A stretch of 64,000 nucleotides of DNA from Capnocytophaga felis. Its GTDB lineage: Bacteria > Bacteroidota > Bacteroidia > Flavobacteriales > Flavobacteriaceae. The translations under genes and the position numbers were made by a program. The DNA lies in NCBI RefSeq assembly GCF_009684755.1, contig NZ_BLBC01000009.1:136260-200259 (forward strand), written 5' to 3'. The notes beneath the pieces are model-generated. The model was not told the origin of the DNA. It did no database searches and saw only the letters and a program-made list of their open reading frames with translations. How positions within the stretch are numbered: position 1 is the first letter of the stretch; each line of letters opens with the position of its first letter. Positions 34,668 to 42,835 of this stretch are shown here, piece by piece.

Positions 34668-34739
34668 GGTCCGTTCGTCTAGGGGTTAGGACGCCAGGTT
34701 TTCATCCTGGTAACAGGGGTTCGATTCCCCTACGGACTA
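34668..34739 (+). tRNA. tRNA-Glu (anticodon TTC), copy 2
   Basis: Identical to the first copy over all 72 bases (110-base period), so both genes arose by recent duplication or are kept alike by gene conversion. No promoter between them; probably one transcript running into rpsT 63 bases later. Confidence 0.97.
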
Positions 34740-34802
34740 CAAAAGTTTTTTAGATATACATCTATATCTTTTTCAACTAAAAAATAAAGAAAGTATCAAA
34801 CA

Positions 34803-35060
34803 ATGGCAAACCATAAATCAGCATTAAAGAGAATTAGAAGAAACGAAGCTGCTCGTCTGCGAAATCGTTACCAACACAAAACAGCTCGTAACGCTGTTAG
34901 AAAGTTACGTGCATTAGAAAATTTGGATGAAGCTAAAGAGCTTTTCCCAAAAGTTGTTTCAATGATTGACAAGTTAGCTAAGAAAAATATTATTCATAGC
35001 AATAAAGCATCAAATTTAAAAAGTAGTTTAGCAAAACATCTGAACAAGTTAGCTAAATAG
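34803..35060 (+). CDS. rpsT: 30S ribosomal protein S20
   Basis: An 85-residue, Lys/Arg/Ala-rich helical protein that binds 16S rRNA early in 30S assembly. It starts [21 protein letters not shown] and contains [19 protein letters not shown], both classic for S20. Standard length. Downstream of two tRNA-Glu genes, probably co-transcribed, and closed by a hairpin terminator. Confidence 0.98.
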   Translation: MANHKSALKRIRRNEAARLRNRYQHKTARNAVRKLRALENLDEAKELFPKVVSMIDKLAKKNIIHSNKASNLKSSLAKHLNKLAK

Positions 35061-35087
35061 TCATTTAGGTTTTTAGATTTATTATTA

Positions 35088-35122
35088 TAGCCGAGTTATT
35101 TCATAACTTGGCTATATTTTTG
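35088..35122 (+). terminator. rpsT terminator
   Basis: TAGCCGAGTTAT (35088-35099) pairs with ATAACTTGGCTA (35103-35114) with one G-T wobble and a 3-base loop, then a T-rich tail. Confidence 0.85.
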
Positions 35123-35185
35123 TATCTTTTTGTCAAAACTATTCCTAACTACCTTTTTTCTCTTTTTTTTCTCATTTTAAAACTC

Positions 35186-35193
35186 TATCTTTG
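35186..35193 (+). promoter_or_regulatory. -7 element of the lipoprotein/fucosidase unit
   Basis: TATCTTTG, exact TAnnTTTG match, 19 bases before the ATG at 35213. This decides the start: the longer frame beginning at 35108 would start upstream of the promoter and inside the rpsT terminator. Confidence 0.55.
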
Positions 35194-35212
35194 GGCTCTC
35201 AAAAACACAGAT

Positions 35213-36382
35213 ATGTTATATCGGTTACTTATCATAATATTACTAACAGCTTCATATTCTTGTAAAAATAATACAGATACAAGCAAACTACCTAAGGAAC
35301 ATAAGGTAAAGTCCATTGAGTTTGAAGAATTCAGCATTGCGGATATTTCTTCAAATGCACAATCTGATATTAGAAGTTGGAAGTCATTTCAATCTTTGAT
35401 GCAGGTAATTGTTAGTATGGCTCCTTCAAAAATCAAAAATACCGAAAATCTTGTAAATTCAAATCCAGATTCCTTATTGATTTACAATCGTTTAGCTCCT
35501 ATTAATACAAAAACCATCTACGAAAATATCACCGTTGAAAGAGACTGGCGTACTCATAACAATCTGAAAGACACTATTTTTCGATTAGAGAAAAAAAAGG
35601 ATAAAGAAATTTCTTTTATGCAGTGGAATAAATTTCTGGTTAAAAATATCCCCTATACTTTTTCCGTTTTTGCAAAAAATTTGAATTATAATACGGTAAC
35701 TTTAGGATTTTCTGAAAAGGAAGAAGATTTATATAAGGAAATTTTTGTTCTGGATAGTTCTTATACCGAACATACTAACACAAAGAAAGTCAAGTTACTT
35801 GATGATAATTGGAAAGAACTTCAGCTAACATTCGTCCCAAAAAATGAAGGCGTACACGGCATCAAATTATCTTTTGAAGAAGATTCAAAAAATGGAGATA
35901 ATATTCTTTTTTACCGCCCAACGCTTCAGATTCCGACAAAATATTTCTCAAAAATTGGAGAATATTCTGATAAAATTATCAAGGAACAATCCTCTGTGGA
36001 AAGTTCTTACTACACTGTGTTCTTTTGGCTTATGCAAATTGAAGAAGAATTAAAACAACTACTCGCAGAAGATGCTTTCCCTGAAAAAATTGAGGCTCCG
36101 GCCATAAAGGCTCGTTTCAGATTGTTTGAAACTCAGGTAAAAGAACTTGCTGATAATGTGAAAAATAATCCTAATTTTCAAAAAGAAGATGTTCAGAAAA
36201 GCATCAGGAATATGCAAAATACTTTCAATGACATTATCTTGAGAATTAATAATTTTTATGATAGTGACTTGGAAAATCAAATGCAATACATTAAATCACA
36301 ACCTGATACAATTCAAAGTATAAACAATAAAAACACAAAATCAACTAATGATAATTTACAAAATCCAGATAATATAATGTAA
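35213..36382 (+). CDS. lipoprotein of unknown function next to fucosidase
   Basis: A 389-residue lipoprotein (signal 1-16, Cys17 in SYSC) that I do not recognise. The middle (about 135-255) looks like a beta sandwich of the carbohydrate-binding type (NYNTVTLGFSEKEED, WKELQLTFVPKNEGVHGIKL). The region from about 265 to 370 is helical (WLMQIEEELKQLLAEDAFPE, IRNMQNTFNDIILRINNFY), and the last residues are Asn/Thr-rich. It precedes the GH29 fucosidase by 54 bases on the same strand, so it could be a glycan-binding helper of that enzyme; that is inference from position and fold impression only. Confidence 0.75.
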   Translation: MLYRLLIIILLTASYSCKNNTDTSKLPKEHKVKSIEFEEFSIADISSNAQSDIRSWKSFQSLMQVIVSMAPSKIKNTENLVNSNPDSLLIYNRLAPINTKTIYENITVERDWRTHNNLKDTIFRLEKKKDKEISFMQWNKFLVKNIPYTFSVFAKNLNYNTVTLGFSEKEEDLYKEIFVLDSSYTEHTNTKKVKLLDDNWKELQLTFVPKNEGVHGIKLSFEEDSKNGDNILFYRPTLQIPTKYFSKIGEYSDKIIKEQSSVESSYYTVFFWLMQIEEELKQLLAEDAFPEKIEAPAIKARFRLFETQVKELADNVKNNPNFQKEDVQKSIRNMQNTFNDIILRINNFYDSDLENQMQYIKSQPDTIQSINNKNTKSTNDNLQNPDNIM

Positions 36383-36436
36383 ATTCATCAAATAAAGAAA
36401 TATGTATAAAATTTATTTAATCAAATACTTATTACA

Positions 36437-38527
36437 ATGAAGACTACAAAAACGTTAACTTTTTTAATCATTGTGGGATTATTATTTTCCTGCAAAACTA
36501 TCCGAGAACCTCAAGCAGTTGGTGCAATTCCTTCACAGCGTCAATTAGATTGGCATCAGTTGGAATATTATGCCTTTATTCATTTCAATATGAATACTTT
36601 TACTGATATGGAATGGGGATTGGGTGATGAAAAACCCGAAAAATTTAATCCAACAAACTTAGATGTAAATCAATGGGTTAGAGTCATTAAAAATGCCGGA
36701 ATGAAAGGTGTTATCATCACTGCCAAGCACCACGACGGTTTCTGTTTGTGGCCCTCTGCTTATACTGAACATTCTGTAAAAAATTCTCCTTGGAAAAACG
36801 GAAAAGGAGATTTATTAAAAGACCTTTCCGAAGCTTGTAAAAAAGCAGGATTGAAATTTGGCGTGTATTTGTCGCCTTGGGATAGATATCACGCAGAATA
36901 TGGGAGAGAGGAATATGTTACATATTTCCACAACCAACTTCGTGAATTACTAACAAATTACGGAGAAATTTTTGAAGTTTGGTTTGACGGAGCTAACGGA
37001 GGTTCAGGTTATTATGGTGGTGCAAATGAAACTCGTAAAATTGACTCTAAAACTTATTATCAATGGGATAAAGTAACTCAAATTGTACGAGAATTACAAC
37101 CTAATGCTGTTATTTTCGGAGATGGAGGTCCTGATGTTCGCTGGATTGGAAATGAGTACGGCTACGGAACGGAAACTAATTGGGCTTCTTTCAACAATGA
37201 TAATACTTGGGCTGGGCATTCCAAACGTGAGCATCTGCAAAAAGGAGATGAAGACGGAGATAAGTGGGTTCCTGCGGAAGCTGACGTTTCAATTCGTCCG
37301 GGATGGTATTACCACAAACGTGAAGACCATCAAGTGCGTTCATTGGAAGAAGTTGTAGCTATTTATTATAATTCTGTGGGAAGAAATGCCTCTTTATTAC
37401 TGAATTTACCCGTAGATACCAGAGGATTGGTTCACGAAAATGATATTAAACGCCTAATGGAATTAAAAGCTGTAATCGATGCCGATTTTACTGATAATCT
37501 GGTATCTAAAGCAAAAATTAAAGCTTCTAATGTACGAGAAAAACACTCTCTTTTCAAAGTAGAAAACGTAGCTGATGAAGATAACAGCACATATTGGACA
37601 ACCGATGAAGGTATCAAAACTGCTATGTTGGAATTTTCTTTCGATGAGCCAATAACCTTCAATCGCTTTTTAGTTCAGGAGTATATTCCTTTAGGACAAA
37701 GAGTTAAAGAATTCAAACTTGAGTATCAAACAGACGGACAATGGAATAGCATTGACAAACAAACTACCATCGGTTACAAACGCATTTTACGTTTTGAGCC
37801 TGTAACCACTTCCAAAGTTCGTTTTACAATCATTGATTCAAAAGATATTCCTATCATTTCAAACATCGGAATTTATAACGCTCCTAACCTACTGGTTGCA
37901 CCTAAATTCAAACGAACAAAAGACGGTGAAATTTCATTGTCTGCTCCAGAAAAAAACACAGAAATTTTCTATACTTTAGATGGAACAGACCCTACGGAAA
38001 ATTCTCTAAAATATGAAAAACCATTCTTTTTGAATGAACCAACAACGCTGAAAACCATCGCTTTCGACAGAGTTAGAAACAAATTCAGTGACGTATCAAC
38101 TCACCAAGTAGATGTTTCAAAAAAACTATGGACTGTAACGGCTGTAAGTTCAGGTGATGTATCAAAAGCGACAAGCATTATTGATGAAAACCAGAATTCT
38201 TCGTTTTCAACTCCTCAAGAAGGTGTGAAGCAATCTGTAACAATTAATTTAGGTGAAGTGCTTGAATTAAAAGGATTTACTTACTTACCATCACAAGACA
38301 GATGGGCTTCAGGAACTATTAGTCATTACATATTTGAAGTCAGCCTTGATGGTAAAAAATGGACGAAAGCCTCTGAAGGTGAGTTCGGAAACATCAAAAA
38401 TAATCCTATTGAACAACGAATTCATTTCGATGCGAAAAAAGCTAAATTTATCAGATTAAGTTCTACTGCCGTTGTTGATAATTCAAACAGAGCTACTTTT
38501 GCAGAAATAGGAGTACTTACCAAATAA
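36437..38527 (+). CDS. GH29 alpha-L-fucosidase lipoprotein, multidomain
   Basis: A 696-residue lipoprotein (LFSC, Cys19) that should remove terminal alpha-fucose from host glycans. The GH29 barrel (about 30-340) has AKHHDGFCLWPS near residue 96 and the nucleophile Asp184 in EVWFDGANGG. After it come a discoidin-like (F5/8 type C) domain (about 355-480), a chitobiase-like C-terminal fold (about 490-560; FYTLDGTDPTENS) and a second discoidin-like domain (about 570-695). The added domains probably bind galactose-type sugars. It differs from the second GH29 at 59981, which has no extra domains. Confidence 0.93.
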   Translation: MKTTKTLTFLIIVGLLFSCKTIREPQAVGAIPSQRQLDWHQLEYYAFIHFNMNTFTDMEWGLGDEKPEKFNPTNLDVNQWVRVIKNAGMKGVIITAKHHDGFCLWPSAYTEHSVKNSPWKNGKGDLLKDLSEACKKAGLKFGVYLSPWDRYHAEYGREEYVTYFHNQLRELLTNYGEIFEVWFDGANGGSGYYGGANETRKIDSKTYYQWDKVTQIVRELQPNAVIFGDGGPDVRWIGNEYGYGTETNWASFNNDNTWAGHSKREHLQKGDEDGDKWVPAEADVSIRPGWYYHKREDHQVRSLEEVVAIYYNSVGRNASLLLNLPVDTRGLVHENDIKRLMELKAVIDADFTDNLVSKAKIKASNVREKHSLFKVENVADEDNSTYWTTDEGIKTAMLEFSFDEPITFNRFLVQEYIPLGQRVKEFKLEYQTDGQWNSIDKQTTIGYKRILRFEPVTTSKVRFTIIDSKDIPIISNIGIYNAPNLLVAPKFKRTKDGEISLSAPEKNTEIFYTLDGTDPTENSLKYEKPFFLNEPTTLKTIAFDRVRNKFSDVSTHQVDVSKKLWTVTAVSSGDVSKATSIIDENQNSSFSTPQEGVKQSVTINLGEVLELKGFTYLPSQDRWASGTISHYIFEVSLDGKKWTKASEGEFGNIKNNPIEQRIHFDAKKAKFIRLSSTAVVDNSNRATFAEIGVLTK

Positions 38528-38577
38528 AATGCAATTGCATCAGGAAGTTTAATATCGCTTCCTAAATAATCATACGT

Positions 38578-38616
38578 AAAGTGGGTGACTTAAAAATCAC
38601 TCACTTTATTTTTTTT
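38578..38616 (+). terminator. terminator after GH29 fucosidase
   Basis: AAAGTGGGTGA (38578-38588) pairs with TCACTCACTTT (38597-38607) with one wobble, followed by a T run. Confidence 0.85.
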
Positions 38617-38686
38617 CTAAAAGATTGATTTACGAACACTTGTCAAAATTGTTAAAACCTTTGTTGAAAAGTTATTCTGTTATAGT

Positions 38687-39655
38687 ATGAAAATTAATTT
38701 CTATGGTTTTATCTTTGGCAGAAATAAATCATCAAATAGTTTGGAAAAAGAAAAAGATATCGTCCTTATCACGGGTGCTAACGGGATGTTATCCAAAAAG
38801 TTAGCAAATTTACTACATCCAGACTATGAAATGCGATTTCTAACGCGAAAAGCACAAAATCCTAATGAGTATCAGTGGGATATTGATAAACAATACTTAG
38901 ATGTAAAGAGTTTAATTAGAGTAAAACATATTGTGCATTTAGCTGGAGTTTCTATTGCAGAAGGATGTTGGACAGCAACACAACGACAGAGGATAATAAA
39001 TAGTAGAGTTCAGTCCGCAAAGCTTCTTTTAGAAAAATTAAAAAATGAAGATATCAAACTGAAATCTTTCATAAGTGCTTCGGCAGTAGGGTTCTACGGA
39101 ACTAAAACAACTAACAACATTTATAAAGAAGACGCCCCTTGCGGAAACGATTTTTTAAGCCGTGTTTGCTCACAATGGGAACAGGCAGCAGATGCTTTTC
39201 GTGAAGTAGCAACACAAGTAACGAAGTTACGTTTTGGAGTAATTCTCAGCAAAGAAGGTGGAGCTTTACCTAAAATGCTACACCCCATCAACTTAGGTTT
39301 AGGAGCGGTTCTGGGAAATGGTAAACAATATGTACCTTGGGTGGCAATCAATGACGTGTGCCGATTTGTGAAATATGCCATCGAAAATTCGCTTGAAGGA
39401 ACATACAATGTAGTTGCATCAGAAAGTGTTACGCATCAGGAAATGACACATCTTTTAGCGAAACATCTCGGTAAAAAAATATATTTACCTAACATACCCG
39501 CTTTTTTAGTAAAGTGGATTTTTGGAGATGCTTCGGTACTTTTGCTTGAAGGAAGCCGAGTTTCCAATGAAAAAATAAAACAAACAGGATTTGTTTTTGA
39601 GTTTGAATCACTCAACACTTTTTTAGAAAAAGAATTAAAACTGAAAGAAAAATAA
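38687..39655 (+). CDS. TIGR01777-family NAD-dependent epimerase
   Basis: A 322-residue member of the YfcH/SDR39U1 branch of extended short-chain dehydrogenases. About 25 extra N-terminal residues precede the NAD-binding loop LITGANGMLSKKLANLL. HIVHLAGVSIAEGCWTATQR, SASAVGFYG and a C-terminal QTGFVFEFESLNTFLE are diagnostic for the family. Cytoplasmic; the substrate of the family is not known. It stands alone, 106 bases before nrdA. Confidence 0.9.
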   Translation: MKINFYGFIFGRNKSSNSLEKEKDIVLITGANGMLSKKLANLLHPDYEMRFLTRKAQNPNEYQWDIDKQYLDVKSLIRVKHIVHLAGVSIAEGCWTATQRQRIINSRVQSAKLLLEKLKNEDIKLKSFISASAVGFYGTKTTNNIYKEDAPCGNDFLSRVCSQWEQAADAFREVATQVTKLRFGVILSKEGGALPKMLHPINLGLGAVLGNGKQYVPWVAINDVCRFVKYAIENSLEGTYNVVASESVTHQEMTHLLAKHLGKKIYLPNIPAFLVKWIFGDASVLLLEGSRVSNEKIKQTGFVFEFESLNTFLEKELKLKEK

Positions 39656-39761
39656 CAATTTTTCAGCAATTGGAAAATTCTGTCAGTAGCGGAAATAAAA
39701 ACAAAAAAGAAAAAAATAAATCAAATAAAATTAATCAGATAATACTAAAGAACAAATCAAT

Positions 39762-41417
39762 ATGAATGAACAAACCAACATATGGTGGCTCAATGAAGAG
39801 TCTGAGCAAATCCTCAACAGAGGTTATTTACTAAAGGGAGAAACTGTGGAAGGAGCTATTGACCGCATCACACACGCTGCAGCTCGCAGGCTTTACAAAC
39901 CTGAGTTACAACCTGCCTTCAAGGAGATGATTACCAAAGGTTGGATTAGTTTCTCTTCCCCCATTTGGGCAAATATGGGAACGGAAAGAGGCTTGCCTAT
40001 TTCTTGTTTTAATGTCCACGTTCCGGATAGTATTGAAGGAATCACTCACAAATTGGGCGAGGTAATTATGCAAACGAAAATCGGTGGTGGAACTTCAGGT
40101 TATTTCGGAGAATTACGAAGCCGTGGTTCGGCAGTAACTGATAACGGAAAATCAAGCGGAGCGGTAAGTTTTATGAAATTGTTTGATTCTGCTATGGATG
40201 TTGTATCACAAGGAGGTGTGCGTCGTGGGGCATTTGCGGCGTATTTGGACATTGACCACCCTGATGCTGAGGAATTTCTTCAAATAAAAGACGTAGGATT
40301 TCCTATACAAAATCTTTTCTTCGGTTTGTGTGTTCCTGATTATTGGATACAAGAAATGATTGATGGCGATATTGAAAAACGTAAACTTTGGGCGAGGGTT
40401 CTGGAAAGTCGTCAGCAAAAAGGATTACCTTATATTTTCTTTACCGATAACGTAAATCGCAAGCGTCCGCAAGTATATAAAGACAAAAATATGGTGATTC
40501 GTTCAAGCAATTTATGTAGCGAGATTATGCTTCCGTCAGGAGTTGATGAATCGTTCATTTGTTGTTTGTCTTCAATGAACTTGGAGTTATTTGATGAATG
40601 GAAGGATACAAAAGCCGTAAAGTTAGCTATTTTCTTCTTAGATGCGGTTCTTTCTGAATTTATTGAAAAGACTAAAGATAATTACTATTTGCAATCGGCT
40701 CGTAATTTTGCTATTCGTCATAGAGCTTTAGGATTGGGAGTTTTAGGGTACCATTCTTATTTACAGAAAAATATGATTCCGTTTGAGAGTTTTGAGGCAA
40801 CACAATTCAATGCAAGAGCCTTCAAACATATCCGCGAAGAAGCCGACAAAGCTACTCAAGAGTTAGCTCATATCTATGGCGAACCCGAACTTTTAAAAGG
40901 TTACGGACGCAGAAATACCACAACAATGGCTATTGCTCCAACCACCTCAAGTTCAGCTATTTTAGGACAAGTTTCCCCCGGAATTGAACCGTATTCAAGC
41001 AACTATTATAAAGTAGGTTTGGCAAAAGGAAATTTTATGCGTAAAAATAAATATCTGACACAACTTTTGGAAGAAAAAGGCATAAACAATGAAGATACTT
41101 GGCGAAGCATCCGCCTCAATGACGGTTCGGTACAGCATTTGGCAGAACTTACGCAACACGAGAAGAATGTATTTAAAACATTCAAAGAGATTTCCCCAAT
41201 GGAAATCATAACGCAAGCTGCACAACGTCAAGCTTATATTGACCAAACACAAAGTTTAAATTTGAATATTCCGTCAATAATGCCTATCAAAGATGTTAAT
41301 AAAGTAATGATTGAGGCTTGGAAATTAGGAGTAAAAACTCTGTACTACCAACGTAGTCAATCCGTTGCAAAAGAAATGATAATGAATTTCGTGAATTGTA
41401 GCAGTTGCGAAGCCTAA
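39762..41417 (+). CDS. nrdA: ribonucleoside-diphosphate reductase large (alpha) subunit
   Basis: A 551-residue class I reductase alpha subunit that makes deoxynucleotides. It lacks an N-terminal ATP-cone, so dATP feedback control through alpha is not expected. Active site: Cys82 in PISCFNV, Asn250-Leu-Cys252-Ser-Glu254 holding the thiyl radical, the second redox cysteine at 267/268 (FICCLSSMNLE), and the radical-transfer tyrosine pair in KTLYYQRSQS. The C-terminal NCSSCEA carries the Cys546/Cys549 shuttle pair. The partner beta subunit nrdB is not adjacent and not in the window, which is unusual. Confidence 0.94.
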   Translation: MNEQTNIWWLNEESEQILNRGYLLKGETVEGAIDRITHAAARRLYKPELQPAFKEMITKGWISFSSPIWANMGTERGLPISCFNVHVPDSIEGITHKLGEVIMQTKIGGGTSGYFGELRSRGSAVTDNGKSSGAVSFMKLFDSAMDVVSQGGVRRGAFAAYLDIDHPDAEEFLQIKDVGFPIQNLFFGLCVPDYWIQEMIDGDIEKRKLWARVLESRQQKGLPYIFFTDNVNRKRPQVYKDKNMVIRSSNLCSEIMLPSGVDESFICCLSSMNLELFDEWKDTKAVKLAIFFLDAVLSEFIEKTKDNYYLQSARNFAIRHRALGLGVLGYHSYLQKNMIPFESFEATQFNARAFKHIREEADKATQELAHIYGEPELLKGYGRRNTTTMAIAPTTSSSAILGQVSPGIEPYSSNYYKVGLAKGNFMRKNKYLTQLLEEKGINNEDTWRSIRLNDGSVQHLAELTQHEKNVFKTFKEISPMEIITQAAQRQAYIDQTQSLNLNIPSIMPIKDVNKVMIEAWKLGVKTLYYQRSQSVAKEMIMNFVNCSSCEA

Positions 41418-41420
41418 TCA

Positions 41421-41458
41421 AAAAAACAGAGATTTGGAAAATCAAATCTCTGTTTTTT
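41421..41458. terminator. bidirectional terminator nrdA / der
   Basis: AAAAAACAGAGATTT (41421-41435) and its exact complement (41444-41458) around an 8-base loop, between the convergent stops of nrdA and der. Confidence 0.9.
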
Positions 41459-41461
41459 ATT

Positions 41462-42766
41462 TTACTTTTGTCGGAAATACACATCTATCGGAACTCCGTT
41501 AAAATTAAAATTCTCTCTCAATTTATTTTCAATAAATCGTTTATAAGGTTCTTTAACGTACTGAGGCAAGTTAGCAAAAAACACAAATTGAGGCATTGGC
41601 GTAGGCAACTGCATACAGTATTTGATTTTGATATACTTACCTTTTATTGCCGGTGGCGGATAATTCTCTATAATAGGTAACATAACCTCATTAAGTTTGT
41701 GTGTGGCAACACGTTTTGAACGATTTTTGTAAACCTCAACAGCGGTTTCTATGGCTTTGTAAATACGTTGCTTATTGAGTGCCGACACAAATATAATTGG
41801 GACATCGGTAAACGGAGCTATTTCCTTGCGAATCAAGGCTTCATATTCTTTAGTAGTGTTATTTCCTTTTTCAACCAAATCCCATTTATTAACCAAAATT
41901 ACAATTCCTTTTCGGTTTCTTTCAGCAAGCCAAAATATATTGCTATCCTGTCCTTCAAATCCGCGAGTTGCATCAATCATTAAAATACAAACATCAGAAT
42001 GCTCAATAGCTCTGATTGAACGCATTACGGAATAAAACTCCAAATCCTCCTTAACTTTTGATTTTCTGCGGATTCCTGCCGTATCAACCAAATTAAATTC
42101 AAATCCGAAACGATTGTATTTAGTATCAATGGCATCGCGTGTTGTTCCCGCAATGTTGGTTACAATGTATCGGTCTTCTCCTATCAAAGCATTTATAAAT
42201 GAGGACTTTCCGGCATTGGGGCGCCCCACTACTGCAAAGCGAGGAAGTTCTTCTTCTTGCTTGTTTTCACGTTCGGGTAATACTTTAACCAAATCATCCA
42301 GAAGCTCACCACTTCCGCTTCCGTTAATGCTCGAAAGTGTGTAAAGATTTTCAAATCCGAAAGCGTAAAACTCCTGTGCATCAGCAATACGATTGTTACT
42401 ATCTACCTTATTTACAGCAAGAAATATCGGTTTTTTAGAACGTCGGAGTAAATCAGCTACGGTTTCATCCATACCCGTTACCCCATCTTCCACATTTACC
42501 ATAAAGATGATGGCATCAGCTTCCTCAATGGCTAAATTAACCTGATTATCTATTTCTTTTTCAAAAATATCATCACTTCCCACAACATAACCTCCCGTAT
42601 CAATAACCGAGAATTCAACTCCATTCCAGTCTGTTTTTCCGTAGTGGCGGTCACGAGTAACTCCGCTCACGGCATCAACAATCGCCTCACGGCGTTTTAT
42701 AAGTCGATTAAAAAAGGTCGATTTCCCAACATTAGGGCGACCCACAATAGCTACAATAGCACTCAT
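41462..42766 (-). CDS. der: ribosome biogenesis GTPase Der (EngA)
   Basis: A 434-residue tandem GTPase needed for 50S ribosome assembly. First G domain: GRPNVGKST (8-16), DTGGY, NKVD near 119. Second G domain: GRPNAGKSS near 182, [10 protein letters not shown] near 229, NKWD near 294. A C-terminal KH-like domain ([20 protein letters not shown]) follows. Standard length. Monocistronic with -7 box TATCTTTG at 42786-42793. Confidence 0.97.
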   Translation of the reverse strand: MSAIVAIVGRPNVGKSTFFNRLIKRREAIVDAVSGVTRDRHYGKTDWNGVEFSVIDTGGYVVGSDDIFEKEIDNQVNLAIEEADAIIFMVNVEDGVTGMDETVADLLRRSKKPIFLAVNKVDSNNRIADAQEFYAFGFENLYTLSSINGSGSGELLDDLVKVLPERENKQEEELPRFAVVGRPNAGKSSFINALIGEDRYIVTNIAGTTRDAIDTKYNRFGFEFNLVDTAGIRRKSKVKEDLEFYSVMRSIRAIEHSDVCILMIDATRGFEGQDSNIFWLAERNRKGIVILVNKWDLVEKGNNTTKEYEALIRKEIAPFTDVPIIFVSALNKQRIYKAIETAVEVYKNRSKRVATHKLNEVMLPIIENYPPPAIKGKYIKIKYCMQLPTPMPQFVFFANLPQYVKEPYKRFIENKLRENFNFNGVPIDVYFRQK

Positions 42767-42785
42767 AATTTCTTAATTTTGTGGG

Positions 42786-42793
42786 CAAAGATA
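42786..42793 (-). promoter_or_regulatory. -7 element of der
   Basis: Minus-strand TATCTTTG, 19 bases before the ATG. No TTG at the normal spacing. Confidence 0.45.
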
Positions 42794-42835
42794 GTTATTT
42801 TTAAATGAATATCGAAACGTTTTGGCAAATACACA

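Noticed and set aside
34558-34739. tRNA-Glu pair as an integration site of a mobile element
   Set aside because: No integrase, no partial tRNA repeat at a distance and only housekeeping genes next to it; the duplicate is complete.
35108-35212. Hydrophobic N-terminal extension of the unknown lipoprotein
   Set aside because: It would start within the rpsT terminator and upstream of the -7 element at 35186; the ATG at 35213 starts a proper lipoprotein signal.
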